Positions 57,031 through 63,947 of a stretch of DNA of 64,000 nucleotides are shown here, one piece after another. The translations under genes were made by a program, and so were the position numbers. Position 1 is the stretch's first letter. Every line of letters starts with the position of its first letter. This DNA is from CAZKVU01 sp964556475 (GTDB lineage: Bacteria > Patescibacteriota > Microgenomatia > UBA1406 > HO2-37-13b). The notes under the pieces were generated by a model. It searched no databases. It was not told where the DNA came from and was given only the letters and a program-made list of their open reading frames with translations. The DNA is taken from assembly GCA_964556475.1 (NCBI GenBank), contig CAZKVU010000003.1:9148-73147 (forward strand), given 5' to 3'.

Positions 57031-58089
57031 ATGCTTGTAATGGACCTCGATGCACTCATCACATTCAAAAATAATTTCATCCATGCGCTGCAGGAGGGCG
57101 AGAAGGGAAATCCAACATCAATGCCCTTCATAATACATGAGCTTCCATCATCTTCAGTTGTGAAGCCCGGCGAAACATTCCAAGTCATCTCTATTGGAGG
57201 GACAAACTATCAAACAGGATATGTGCAGGTTACGCATGATGATGAATTAAATCTTAAAAAGGAAGAAGTGGGGGAAAGGCCTACATTCCGGTCCGAAGAA
57301 GAATTTTTACAGTTTATGAGCGGCATTATAGATCAAAGCGTTGACTATGTCGGTCTGAATTTTGCTTTTCCGCTCTATCCAGAATTCAGGGATGGATTAC
57401 TCGACGGGACCTTAAAAGGCTCTGGTAAAAATGATGATTTTGGTGACCTTGTAGGAAAACTCGTTGGGAAATCTATTGAAGAATATATTGGCAATGCAGT
57501 TCGAGTAAGTGCGGCAAATGATACGATTTGTTTATTGCTATCTGGTTCTGCTCGGTATCAACGAGAAAAATTAAGTGCAATTATAGTAGGGACAGGATAC
57601 AACGCTGCATATTTCATTGACCCTACACACCCTGTGAATACGCAGGCAACGAGCTTTTCTGGTTATAAACCAAGCGAATTGGCTTTGGAGGTTGACAAAA
57701 TTGCAGAAAACAAAGGAGCTCTCTTTGAAAAAGATGTTGCAGGGGCATATTTGTATCAACAATTTAATATAACACCAGGCATTCAGGGCCCTATTCAATC
57801 GTCCGATGAGCTCGATGAGATAGCAGGAAATGACAATCATCCAGATTGTCTCATTGCTCGTAAAATTTTTGAACATTCAGCGCAACTCGTATCTACGCAT
57901 GTTGCAGGAATTATGCAACACAAACAATCAGATATGACTTTTGTGATGCAGGGAAGCGTGTATTGGAAGGCATGGAATTATCAGGAAATGGTCGACGAAT
58001 GGGTAAAAAAATTGTGCCCGCAGCATAATGCGACATTCTGTAATATTGATGATGCGGACATGTGGGGCGCTGCATATTTACTCCTATAA
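57031..58089 (+). CDS. Hexokinase of the eukaryotic type
   Basis: 352 aa sugar kinase with actin-like ATPase fold. Motifs in order: phosphate-1 SIGGTNYQTGYVQV (GGT 56-58), GLNFAFPLYPEF, NDTICLLLSG with the catalytic Asp164, GTGYNAAYF (187 on) and the C-terminal MQGSVYWKAWNYQEMV plus DADMWGAAYL. These match Hexokinase_1/2 rather than the ROK or Glk glucokinases usual in bacteria. It is shorter than the roughly 450-aa eukaryotic units. It would phosphorylate a hexose for the adjacent HAD/kinase genes. The start at 57031 follows the HAD stop by 1 base. Confidence 0.85.
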   Translation: MLVMDLDALITFKNNFIHALQEGEKGNPTSMPFIIHELPSSSVVKPGETFQVISIGGTNYQTGYVQVTHDDELNLKKEEVGERPTFRSEEEFLQFMSGIIDQSVDYVGLNFAFPLYPEFRDGLLDGTLKGSGKNDDFGDLVGKLVGKSIEEYIGNAVRVSAANDTICLLLSGSARYQREKLSAIIVGTGYNAAYFIDPTHPVNTQATSFSGYKPSELALEVDKIAENKGALFEKDVAGAYLYQQFNITPGIQGPIQSSDELDEIAGNDNHPDCLIARKIFEHSAQLVSTHVAGIMQHKQSDMTFVMQGSVYWKAWNYQEMVDEWVKKLCPQHNATFCNIDDADMWGAAYLLL

Positions 58090-58192
58090 ATTCATCTTTA
58101 AGTAAACTCTGTCAATCTGATGTCTGTTAATTGTCAAGTTACTCATTTTAAAGAGGCATAGACTGAAGTTATTATGAGTTTTTGAAAAAACT

Positions 58193-58462
58193 ATGCCAGA
58201 AGGAAGAATTACACCACTTAGTGCTTTAGGATTAGGAAAAGGAGCTCAGACAGATGTTCAAAGAGGTATGCAACGTATTCGTCTTGAAGACGGAAGAGAA
58301 GCCGTTATTCCGCTTGATGGGATAGGTCATCCTGAAGATCCGGAAAGAGGAATGTTTCTCGCTATCACTAGAAATGAAGCATCAGCAGCATTAAATGCAC
58401 CGTTAGGTCAACCATTAGGACCTGGCGAAACGGCAGTTGTTTACGACGCAACGCAACGATAA
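58193..58462 (+). CDS. Hypothetical protein, 89 aa
   Basis: Unrecognised small soluble protein, glycine- and arginine-rich, no membrane segment. A short beta-rich middle (RIRLEDGREAVIPLDGIG) and proline/glycine-rich C-terminus are seen. No clear -10 box sits 6 bases before the ATG, but TATTAT at 58170-58175 would give a leader of about 10 bases. Genuine but unassigned; moderate confidence. Confidence 0.5.
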   Translation: MPEGRITPLSALGLGKGAQTDVQRGMQRIRLEDGREAVIPLDGIGHPEDPERGMFLAITRNEASAALNAPLGQPLGPGETAVVYDATQR

Positions 58463-58530
58463 ATAGAGAAAATCTTGCCAATGAGGATGAATTTAATGAG
58501 CAGGTCGTTATTTCCTTTATGATTTCTTAG

Positions 58531-59037
58531 CTATTTTTTAACCACTCTTTTTTTCGTACTTTTTTTTGCTGGCTTCTTTGCAGTTTTCTGTGTCAGTTTT
58601 TGAGTCACCTGTGATGACATCTGAGTAACAGCAGGAAAAAGCTTCTTAAAATCATTTTCTAAATGTCCGGCAAGCGCTTTGAGTTCATTATCTGGTAAAT
58701 CGTGCTCTTCTTTTATATGATTCACAACATCTTTGACGGCTACAGAATATTTCGACTTATCAATCGTGTCGTAATTCGCCTTGAGCGATGAGAGCTGCTC
58801 AGCAAGGAGTTTTTTTGACGTATCGTACATTTCTTTAGTTTCTTCTGAGGCTCTACCGAAAATTTCTTTCACAATCTGATCGGGATCTTTGTCTTTGAGT
58901 TTTTTATAGTATTCGAGTGCATCGTCTCGTAGTTCTTTACCGGCCTTTGGAGCTAAGAAAAGACCTGCAACAGTGCCGACGACTGCACCGATAACAACTC
59001 CTAACCCTAGTTTTGAGGATGATTTTGAGTTATTCAT
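58531..59037 (-). CDS. YtxH-domain membrane-anchored protein with lysine/alanine-rich tail
   Basis: 168 aa. The N-terminal YtxH element is a glycine-rich membrane helix (GLGVVIGAVVGTVAGLFLAP followed by KAGKELRDDA). A long helical, charged middle follows. The last 20 residues are PAKK/STKK-type repeats like a histone H1 or nucleic-acid-binding tail. I chose Met 59037 since TATACT ends 7 bases upstream. Function of YtxH proteins is poorly known (stress-linked). Confidence 0.8.
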   Translation of the reverse strand: MNNSKSSSKLGLGVVIGAVVGTVAGLFLAPKAGKELRDDALEYYKKLKDKDPDQIVKEIFGRASEETKEMYDTSKKLLAEQLSSLKANYDTIDKSKYSVAVKDVVNHIKEEHDLPDNELKALAGHLENDFKKLFPAVTQMSSQVTQKLTQKTAKKPAKKSTKKRVVKK

Positions 59038-59044
59038 ATGTTTA

Positions 59045-59050
59045 AGTATA
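59045..59050 (-). promoter_or_regulatory. -10 box of YtxH gene
   Basis: TATACT on the minus strand, 7 bases before the ATG at 59037. Confidence 0.6.
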
Positions 59051-59075
59051 ATCCTGATACGATTTGAATTCAAGT

Positions 59076-59399
59076 TTATCTTCGAAAGTAAACGGTGCGT
59101 CCAACCCAAACATCCATTCCGCCACAATCAACCTCAGCTACATTTAATCTTTCATGATAAACCTCCACTGCTGGTCCTAAATCTGCAAATGCTCTCTCGC
59201 CCATAGTGACTTGATGAACTGCCACATCCCTTATGATTCCATTAACTCTTCCATGAAGATAACTGCCTCGTTCTCCATAGTCAATATTTCCAACAGAAAC
59301 GGTATAGTCTTGAGGGATGATGCCAGAGTCATGAGGTCCTCTGTCAGGATTAAGACTAAATATCTGACTTCCAGCCTGCAAGGTTCTATCGTATAACAT
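59076..59399 (-). CDS. Hypothetical protein, 107 aa
   Basis: Unrecognised protein, predicted to be rich in beta strands (YTVSVGNIDYGERGSYLHG, then VNGIIRDVAVHQVTMGE). No signal peptide or membrane segment; one Cys. It lies between the YtxH and MazG-like genes on the same strand. No good -10 box was found at the usual spacing, so it may be read from the MazG-like gene 17 bases upstream. Confidence 0.55.
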   Translation of the reverse strand: MLYDRTLQAGSQIFSLNPDRGPHDSGIIPQDYTVSVGNIDYGERGSYLHGRVNGIIRDVAVHQVTMGERAFADLGPAVEVYHERLNVAEVDCGGMDVWVGRTVYFRR

Positions 59400-59416
59400 A
59401 GTATTAATTGCTAATA

Positions 59417-59800
59417 TTACTTATCCTTTGTGTAATGGGTAAGTACTTTTTTGAGCTTGTTCTGAACTGCTAAATCCATTTTGACATCAAGAGTATTGGC
59501 AAGAGCGAACGTTGCAAGAATTATGTCAGCAAACTCTTCATATAAATTCGTCTTCTTGAATTGAGCTAATTTTGACTTTCTTTGCAGCGAAAGGACCGAT
59601 AAGATGTCATTAGCAAGTTCACCAACTTCTTCCTGGAGCTTTACCGTCTTCATCAAGATGTCCTTTTCCTTTTTTGTAAGCGTATCAAAGCCAATACGAA
59701 GTTCTAATTCGTGTTGCGCAAGTTTTTGCTGCAAGCCTCGAATGTCGATAGGAGATACAGCTGAGGAAGCTGCCCGAGCGCTATTTATTTCGGGTTTCAT
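59417..59800 (-). CDS. MazG-like nucleotide pyrophosphohydrolase
   Basis: 127 aa all-alpha NTP pyrophosphatase fold. The metal-binding motifs are KLQEEVGELANDILSVL (EExxE type) and LYEEFADIILATFALA (ExxD). These enzymes clear non-canonical or excess nucleotides. A C-terminal basic tail is present. The start is supported by a TATAAT box 7 bases upstream. It is divergent from the tRNA-Arg gene. Confidence 0.85.
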   Translation of the reverse strand: MKPEINSARAASSAVSPIDIRGLQQKLAQHELELRIGFDTLTKKEKDILMKTVKLQEEVGELANDILSVLSLQRKSKLAQFKKTNLYEEFADIILATFALANTLDVKMDLAVQNKLKKVLTHYTKDK

Positions 59801-59807
59801 ATCGTAT

Positions 59808-59813
59808 ATTATA
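59808..59813 (-). promoter_or_regulatory. -10 box of MazG-like gene
   Basis: TATAAT on the minus strand, 7 bases before the ATG. Confidence 0.65.
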
Positions 59814-59824
59814 CCAAAATAGGG

Positions 59825-59830
59825 TATAAT
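59825..59830 (+). promoter_or_regulatory. Probable -10 box of tRNA-Arg
   Basis: TATAAT, 29 bases before the tRNA 5' end, leaving room for a short processed leader. It is divergent from, and 11 bases away from, the MazG -10 box. Confidence 0.55.
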
Positions 59831-59859
59831 GACGCGTAATTAGCCCGTTGAGGCAGACA

Positions 59860-59932
59860 GTTCCCGTAGCTCAAAGGATAGAGCGTTGGTTTGCGGAACC
59901 AAAGGTTGGAGGTTCGAGTCCCCCCGGGAACG
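59860..59932 (+). tRNA. tRNA-Arg, anticodon GCG
   Basis: Full cloverleaf: perfect 7-bp acceptor stem (GTTCCCG/CGGGAAC), D stem GCTC/GAGC, anticodon stem TTGGT/ACCAA with loop TTGCGGA, T loop TTCGAGT. Anticodon GCG reads CGC (and CGU by wobble). A20 after GG in the D-loop and C35 are arginine identity elements. The T stem has one A-C mismatch (59910/59922). CCA is not encoded. A G34 in this box is unusual for a bacterium, where ACG with inosine is normal. Confidence 0.92.
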
Positions 59933-59966
59933 CAATCTGGTTAATAATTCTTTAATCTTCTTTTGA

Positions 59967-59972
59967 TACACT
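59967..59972 (+). promoter_or_regulatory. -10 box of LAGLIDADG-like gene
   Basis: TACACT, 6 bases before the ATG at 59979. Confidence 0.5.
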
Positions 59973-59978
59973 CTGCCA

Positions 59979-60443
59979 ATGAATCGCAGAAAACAGACCT
60001 TGAGAAAAATTGAACAAAATGTAAAGCAAACTCTTTGCGAGATTAAATTCGACGTGTTCTTTTACAAAATTCTCGCCTCAACAATGTACTGGGCAGAAGG
60101 CGGAAAGGAAAAATCGTTTCTTGCGTTTGTCAACTCAGATCCAGCAATGATCAAATCATACCTGAAAGCATTGCGTAAAGGCTTTAAACTTGACGAAAGC
60201 AAATTTAGATGTCTTATTCATATTCATGAATATCATAATGAAGAAATGATCAAAAATTTTTGGTCAAATATTACAGACATTCCATTAAGTCAATTTAGTA
60301 AAAGTTACTTAAAGCCTCATACATCAAAGAGGGTCCATAATGACTACAAAGGGTGTATTCGGATCAGATACTATGACTCAATGATTGCTGCTGAAATACG
60401 AATGATTTATAATATGCTACCGAAGAGAATGGGGGTGTGGTGA
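59979..60443 (+). CDS. LAGLIDADG-like (homing-endonuclease-related) protein, N-terminally short
   Basis: 154 aa. The block ILASTMYWAEGGKEKS (acidic E40), FVNSDPAMIKSYLKALRK, EEMIKNFWSNITDIPLSQFS and GCIRIRYYDSMIAAEI matches a family of bacterial and archaeal LAGLIDADG-like proteins that usually begin with a helix-turn-helix domain. That domain is absent here. The gene lies between two tRNA genes, and its last 13 bases, including the TGA stop, are the 5' end of tRNA-Trp. Its TACACT box supports this start. Whether it still cuts DNA is unknown. Family assignment is from memory of the motif pattern. Confidence 0.72.
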   Translation: MNRRKQTLRKIEQNVKQTLCEIKFDVFFYKILASTMYWAEGGKEKSFLAFVNSDPAMIKSYLKALRKGFKLDESKFRCLIHIHEYHNEEMIKNFWSNITDIPLSQFSKSYLKPHTSKRVHNDYKGCIRIRYYDSMIAAEIRMIYNMLPKRMGVW

Positions 60444-60502
60444 AATTGGTATCACGAGAGTCTCCAAAACTTTTATTCCAGGTTCAAGTCCTGGCACCCC
60501 TG
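60431..60502 (+). tRNA. tRNA-Trp, anticodon CCA
   Basis: Cloverleaf: acceptor GGGGGTG/CACCCCT (G-U at 1-72), D stem GTGA/TCAC, anticodon stem AGAGT/ACTTT with one G-U, loop CTCCAAA, T arm CCAGG-TTCAAGT-CCTGG, discriminator G73 (a Trp identity element). CCA is not encoded. It overlaps the 3' end of the preceding CDS by 13 bases and has no obvious promoter of its own, so it may be released from that transcript. Only UGG is read, consistent with UGA as stop. Confidence 0.93.
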
Positions 60503-60541
60503 CAAAATATTACCCATCTATACTTTTCTTACAACCTATAG

Positions 60542-60547
60542 TATAAT
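60542..60547 (+). promoter_or_regulatory. Probable -10 box of gene 60592, with leader
   Basis: TATAAT 44 bases before the ATG, so this gene would have an untranslated leader of about 38 bases, unlike most here. A palindrome lies in that leader. Confidence 0.5.
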
Positions 60548-60565
60548 TACCACCATATCTAAGTT

Positions 60566-60581
60566 TATTTGTCTACAAATA
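60566..60581. repeat. 16-bp perfect palindrome in the leader of gene 60592
   Basis: TATTTGT-CT-ACAAATA, a perfect 7-2-7 inverted repeat between the TATAAT box and the start codon. It has the size and symmetry of a dimeric repressor operator; a short RNA hairpin is the alternative. Confidence 0.5.
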
Positions 60582-60591
60582 GCAATACTCG

Positions 60592-61587
60592 ATGACAGCA
60601 GAAAGACTCCATACCATACCGCCTGTTGAAATAGACAGCATGGATCCTATTCTATTCTCCTATTTGCTCGGCTTACAATCCATACCACCTACAGGAGTTC
60701 TCCGATTTGGCTGGTGCACACAAGCTCAGCAAGAACTGGTTAATGACACAAAACTCGTGCATGTTTTAAATGAAGAAGACAGGGCAGAAGCTGAAGAAGC
60801 TTTAGCCGCCGATCTTGCAAATCCAGATTATACAGGTTTAGAAGACATTGCACGGGCGCTACATGAGTTTGAACTGGAAGAGCAAGCAATCGCAGAACGT
60901 GTGCGTACGGTTGATGTAATAAGAACAGGTGATAATGCCCAAATAGCATTTGGTCCGATTACTCATGGGCACGCAACAAGCGGATCTTTCGCAGTTCACG
61001 ATGGAGGAGTTAGTTTATTTGCAATTCACACACATCCAGATGATATTTTGTTTTCACCTGCTGATTATGCAGCGCTTATAACTGATACGAGAACACTTAC
61101 CGATAATCTAAGACAGAGGAATCTTTTTGGTCAGATGGTTATTTGCCCCTCAGTTCAAGTTTTCGCTCTTGCAACTGCTCAAACGCCACTTATTCCAGAA
61201 GTTGAAACTGAAGAATTCCTACGTCGTATGAGGCAAGATGCTTTAGAAGAAGTTACTAGTGACCCCAACGAAACACGAATTGAAATACCATCAAGATTAA
61301 TCACAGATGCGATCAAAATGGACCCGGAAAGATTTCTACGTATAATCCAAAGTCAAACAACACGTATGCGAGCAGGCGAACTTACACCCTCAATTCGTAA
61401 AGAAGAATTTAAGGAATTTTATCGTTCTTGTGGTGAGATTGGTCAACTTATTATCGAAGCACTGGAAATAAATCTAACAATCGAGAGTAGACAATTAAAC
61501 GCAATGCTTATACAAATAGCTCGAAGGCTTCATATTCAACTTTATTTTTCAACTGATATGGCAGTCTTTATTCCAGCAAGTGCCTGA
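60592..61587 (+). CDS. Unknown protein with a JAMM/MPN-like metal-binding motif
   Basis: 331 aa, soluble. No named family recognised overall. The segment FAIHTHPDDILFSPADYAAL contains H146-x-H148-P-x-S155-x-x-D158, close to the JAMM metalloprotease signature (HxHx7Sx2D, here x6), and is followed by a strand-like QMVICPSVQVFALA as in MPN domains. The candidate catalytic Glu is not clear. Flanks (1-90 and 210-331) are helical and charged. JAMM enzymes cut isopeptide or C-terminal peptide bonds of ubiquitin-like proteins. Preceded by a palindrome and own promoter. Confidence 0.6.
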   Translation: MTAERLHTIPPVEIDSMDPILFSYLLGLQSIPPTGVLRFGWCTQAQQELVNDTKLVHVLNEEDRAEAEEALAADLANPDYTGLEDIARALHEFELEEQAIAERVRTVDVIRTGDNAQIAFGPITHGHATSGSFAVHDGGVSLFAIHTHPDDILFSPADYAALITDTRTLTDNLRQRNLFGQMVICPSVQVFALATAQTPLIPEVETEEFLRRMRQDALEEVTSDPNETRIEIPSRLITDAIKMDPERFLRIIQSQTTRMRAGELTPSIRKEEFKEFYRSCGEIGQLIIEALEINLTIESRQLNAMLIQIARRLHIQLYFSTDMAVFIPASA

Positions 61588-61665
61588 ATTTTCTCCTTTT
61601 TACGATAAACGCTCTTTATAATCACAATTCACTTTGTCTGCTTTGCTATAGGACTATTTTTATAG

Positions 61666-61671
61666 TAAAAT
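61666..61671 (+). promoter_or_regulatory. -10 box of gene 61678
   Basis: TAAAAT, 6 bases before the ATG. Confidence 0.5.
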
Positions 61672-61677
61672 AAGCTT

Positions 61678-63033
61678 ATGTCCGATGAGCAATTACAGCA
61701 ATCAGGTGGCGAAAATAGAGGAGTTATTCCCTTACATGGAAGTAGAGAGTATGTTTTTTTGGGGCTAGGGCTAGTAGGAGTTGAGGTGCTTGAGAAAATT
61801 GATAATGTTGGATTAGATCAACCACTTCCTCCAGCATACACAAAACCCGAGAGATTCCTCCAAGAAATGGTAGAATCTTTGCAAGTAGGGAGACGGGTTG
61901 GAAAAGCAGGTTCTCCTACATACCAGCCTCAAAGATCACGAAATCTACATGCTATAGCTCGAGAAATAGTACGAAAACGACATTGGTATCTTATCCCCGA
62001 AATGTACGATGTGCTTGAAAGAGATTATGGGGGCAGTCCATACTCCAGTGTTGCACATAACCTTGAACTGCCAAGTTTATATTTACTTACCTGCCCAGAT
62101 GATAGATTTCTTGTAAGTACTCAAGGTCAAAATGTCTGGAGGGAAATAAATATGGACCAATATGAACCAGATGAGCGTGGACAGGTGTGGAGTACCGTAG
62201 CCCAATATATGGCTCCAATAGTTGGTCATATTCATCCAGAAAACGCTGATCTCATTCCTGATAGGTTTTTAGTACATGAAAAATTTAATGATGTCCAATT
62301 ACCTCAACCAGCAGAGCCCATGGAGAAAACATTAGAAAGGGCTTTTTTTCATCAAAGATACATTGTAAACCCAGATGGAGTTGAAGTTCGATTCCAGCAT
62401 GCAGGGGATTTGCAATCAATGAGGCTGCGAGTTACAGGGAACCAAATCATGGCTCGGGTTCAACTTAATGGTGGCGAAACATTCGTACTTCTCGATCTTG
62501 ATACGGCTGCTCATTATTCCCCAGAGGTAATATTTAATACAAAAACTGGAGATCCACGATTAGCTCACTTGCTTGCTGAAGTCTATCACGATCTGGTAAC
62601 AGCGGTGACAATTAGAGGTCCACGGAGACCGCCTCGAGATGAAAGAGCTCAGACAAACGATGAAGAAAAGCAAGAGCGGACCTGGAGATATATACCGAGA
62701 ACAATAAGGCAATTCTTAGATGAAGAAACGAGGGTGCCACTTGACACCTCACGAAGACCTCCGCAGCCGCATCCGGTAGTCGGATATGTGAGAAGGGGAA
62801 ATATGACCGAAAGCCAAAGGGACAATATTGTAGCATTTGAAGCAGAATATGGCGTGCGCATTATGCATCTCGTACCTGATGGATTCACATTTGTACGTCC
62901 TCATATTTCACCACGTGGATATACAGGGGAAATGTTCGAAAGTCTGCCTGTTTTCATTAAACGGAGGTTTAGGAGTCATGTTGAAGAATTAGTTCGCGAA
63001 GCAGCAGCAAGGACGAGTGTCTCTGATGAATAA
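61678..63033 (+). CDS. Hypothetical protein, 451 aa
   Basis: Large soluble protein I do not recognise. No membrane segment or signal. Residues 60-110 are basic and helical (RSRNLHAIAREIVRKRHW). A motif VGHIHPENADLIPDRF (H184, H186) echoes the HTHP motif of the upstream neighbour but lacks its Ser; it could be a degenerate relative. The C-terminal 130 residues are Arg/Pro-rich. It starts 90 bases after the JAMM-like gene with its own TAAAAT box. Confidence 0.65.
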   Translation: MSDEQLQQSGGENRGVIPLHGSREYVFLGLGLVGVEVLEKIDNVGLDQPLPPAYTKPERFLQEMVESLQVGRRVGKAGSPTYQPQRSRNLHAIAREIVRKRHWYLIPEMYDVLERDYGGSPYSSVAHNLELPSLYLLTCPDDRFLVSTQGQNVWREINMDQYEPDERGQVWSTVAQYMAPIVGHIHPENADLIPDRFLVHEKFNDVQLPQPAEPMEKTLERAFFHQRYIVNPDGVEVRFQHAGDLQSMRLRVTGNQIMARVQLNGGETFVLLDLDTAAHYSPEVIFNTKTGDPRLAHLLAEVYHDLVTAVTIRGPRRPPRDERAQTNDEEKQERTWRYIPRTIRQFLDEETRVPLDTSRRPPQPHPVVGYVRRGNMTESQRDNIVAFEAEYGVRIMHLVPDGFTFVRPHISPRGYTGEMFESLPVFIKRRFRSHVEELVREAAARTSVSDE

Positions 63034-63071
63034 GTACACTTCAACCTTCTCAACTATACTCCAGAAAATGC

Positions 63072-63077
63072 TACAAT
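63072..63077 (+). promoter_or_regulatory. -10 box of gene 63084
   Basis: TACAAT, exactly 6 bases before the ATG. Confidence 0.6.
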
Positions 63078-63083
63078 TATCTA

Positions 63084-63761
63084 ATGGATCAGCAAGACCA
63101 GGCCAATCCTAACCCGAAAGCCAGCATAAATTATTCAATAAATTCCACTTTTTACACAATCATAATTATTTTGCTGCTCATTATTACTGCTCTTTCCTTT
63201 GGTATTTACTATATTTATAAAAAACAATTTAACACTATTCAAACTCCGGCAGTAACCGTCACAGATAACACTGAAGACATATCGTCAGCAATGACTCAAC
63301 TCTATCCAACCATCAAGCAGGTTAATTCTACGGAGATTCCTCTTTATCCCGAAGTCGACTGGAAAATAATTGATTTGAATCCTAATACAGACCGCTATTT
63401 GAATACGATTAGCGTCAAGCAGAATGGGCAAGATTGGGGTGGTGACATAGTGCTAAACGGTAAACTCTATAGTGCTACTTCAAAATTGTTCTATGGTGAC
63501 TTTGAAAACTATTACACTTCTCAATTTGAAAAAAATGGGTGGGCAAATGAAGTTAAACTAAATGATCTAACCATTCACGGAATAGCAGCAGATGGACCAA
63601 GCGGTTCATTTTTTGGTTGTCTAAAAGAAAAAGATGGACAAATTTATGTTATATCTTACTCTTGGATCATGCATAACGATAGAGAGACAGAATTTAGCAT
63701 CTTCATCAGTGAACCTGTAACAATTTCATATTTATTGCAGGCTTCAGAGAATTTTCAGTAA
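63084..63761 (+). CDS. Membrane-anchored extracytoplasmic protein, unknown function
   Basis: 225 aa. A short Gln/Asn-rich cytoplasmic start is followed by one strong membrane helix (about 22-45), then an external domain of about 175 residues with no recognised family (QNGQDWGGDIVLNGKLYSA, EKNGWANEVKL). Type II single-pass topology is likely. TACAAT 6 bases upstream supports the start. Confidence 0.72.
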   Translation: MDQQDQANPNPKASINYSINSTFYTIIIILLLIITALSFGIYYIYKKQFNTIQTPAVTVTDNTEDISSAMTQLYPTIKQVNSTEIPLYPEVDWKIIDLNPNTDRYLNTISVKQNGQDWGGDIVLNGKLYSATSKLFYGDFENYYTSQFEKNGWANEVKLNDLTIHGIAADGPSGSFFGCLKEKDGQIYVISYSWIMHNDRETEFSIFISEPVTISYLLQASENFQ

Positions 63762-63791
63762 TTTCACACTTTGACATAAATATCGCTTTGC

Positions 63792-63797
63792 TATATT
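63792..63797 (+). promoter_or_regulatory. -10 box of small ORF 63804
   Basis: TATATT, 6 bases before the ATG of a 39-codon ORF. Confidence 0.45.
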
Positions 63798-63803
63798 ACC
63801 ACT

Positions 63804-63923
63804 ATGATCCTCACTAAAACGAAGCCTTTTACCGTGAAGGAAATTGAACTTATGAAGGAACAGTTCGAAATTTATATTAATGTATTCAAAGTGAAAAAAT
63901 TCGTCTACAATATAAGTAATTGA
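63804..63923 (+). CDS. Small ORF, 39 aa, possibly a truncated DUF5674-like protein
   Basis: A 39-aa frame beginning MILTKTKPFTVKEIELMKEQ, preceded by a -10 box at the modal 6-base spacing. The start resembles the N-terminus of DUF5674-type proteins, which are about 110 aa, but the frame stops early and the remaining domain is not present. It may be a truncated remnant or a genuine small protein. The resemblance is from memory and weak. Confidence 0.35.
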   Translation: MILTKTKPFTVKEIELMKEQFEIYINVFKVKKFVYNISN

Positions 63924-63947
63924 CATTGAGATAATACAACTTACACT

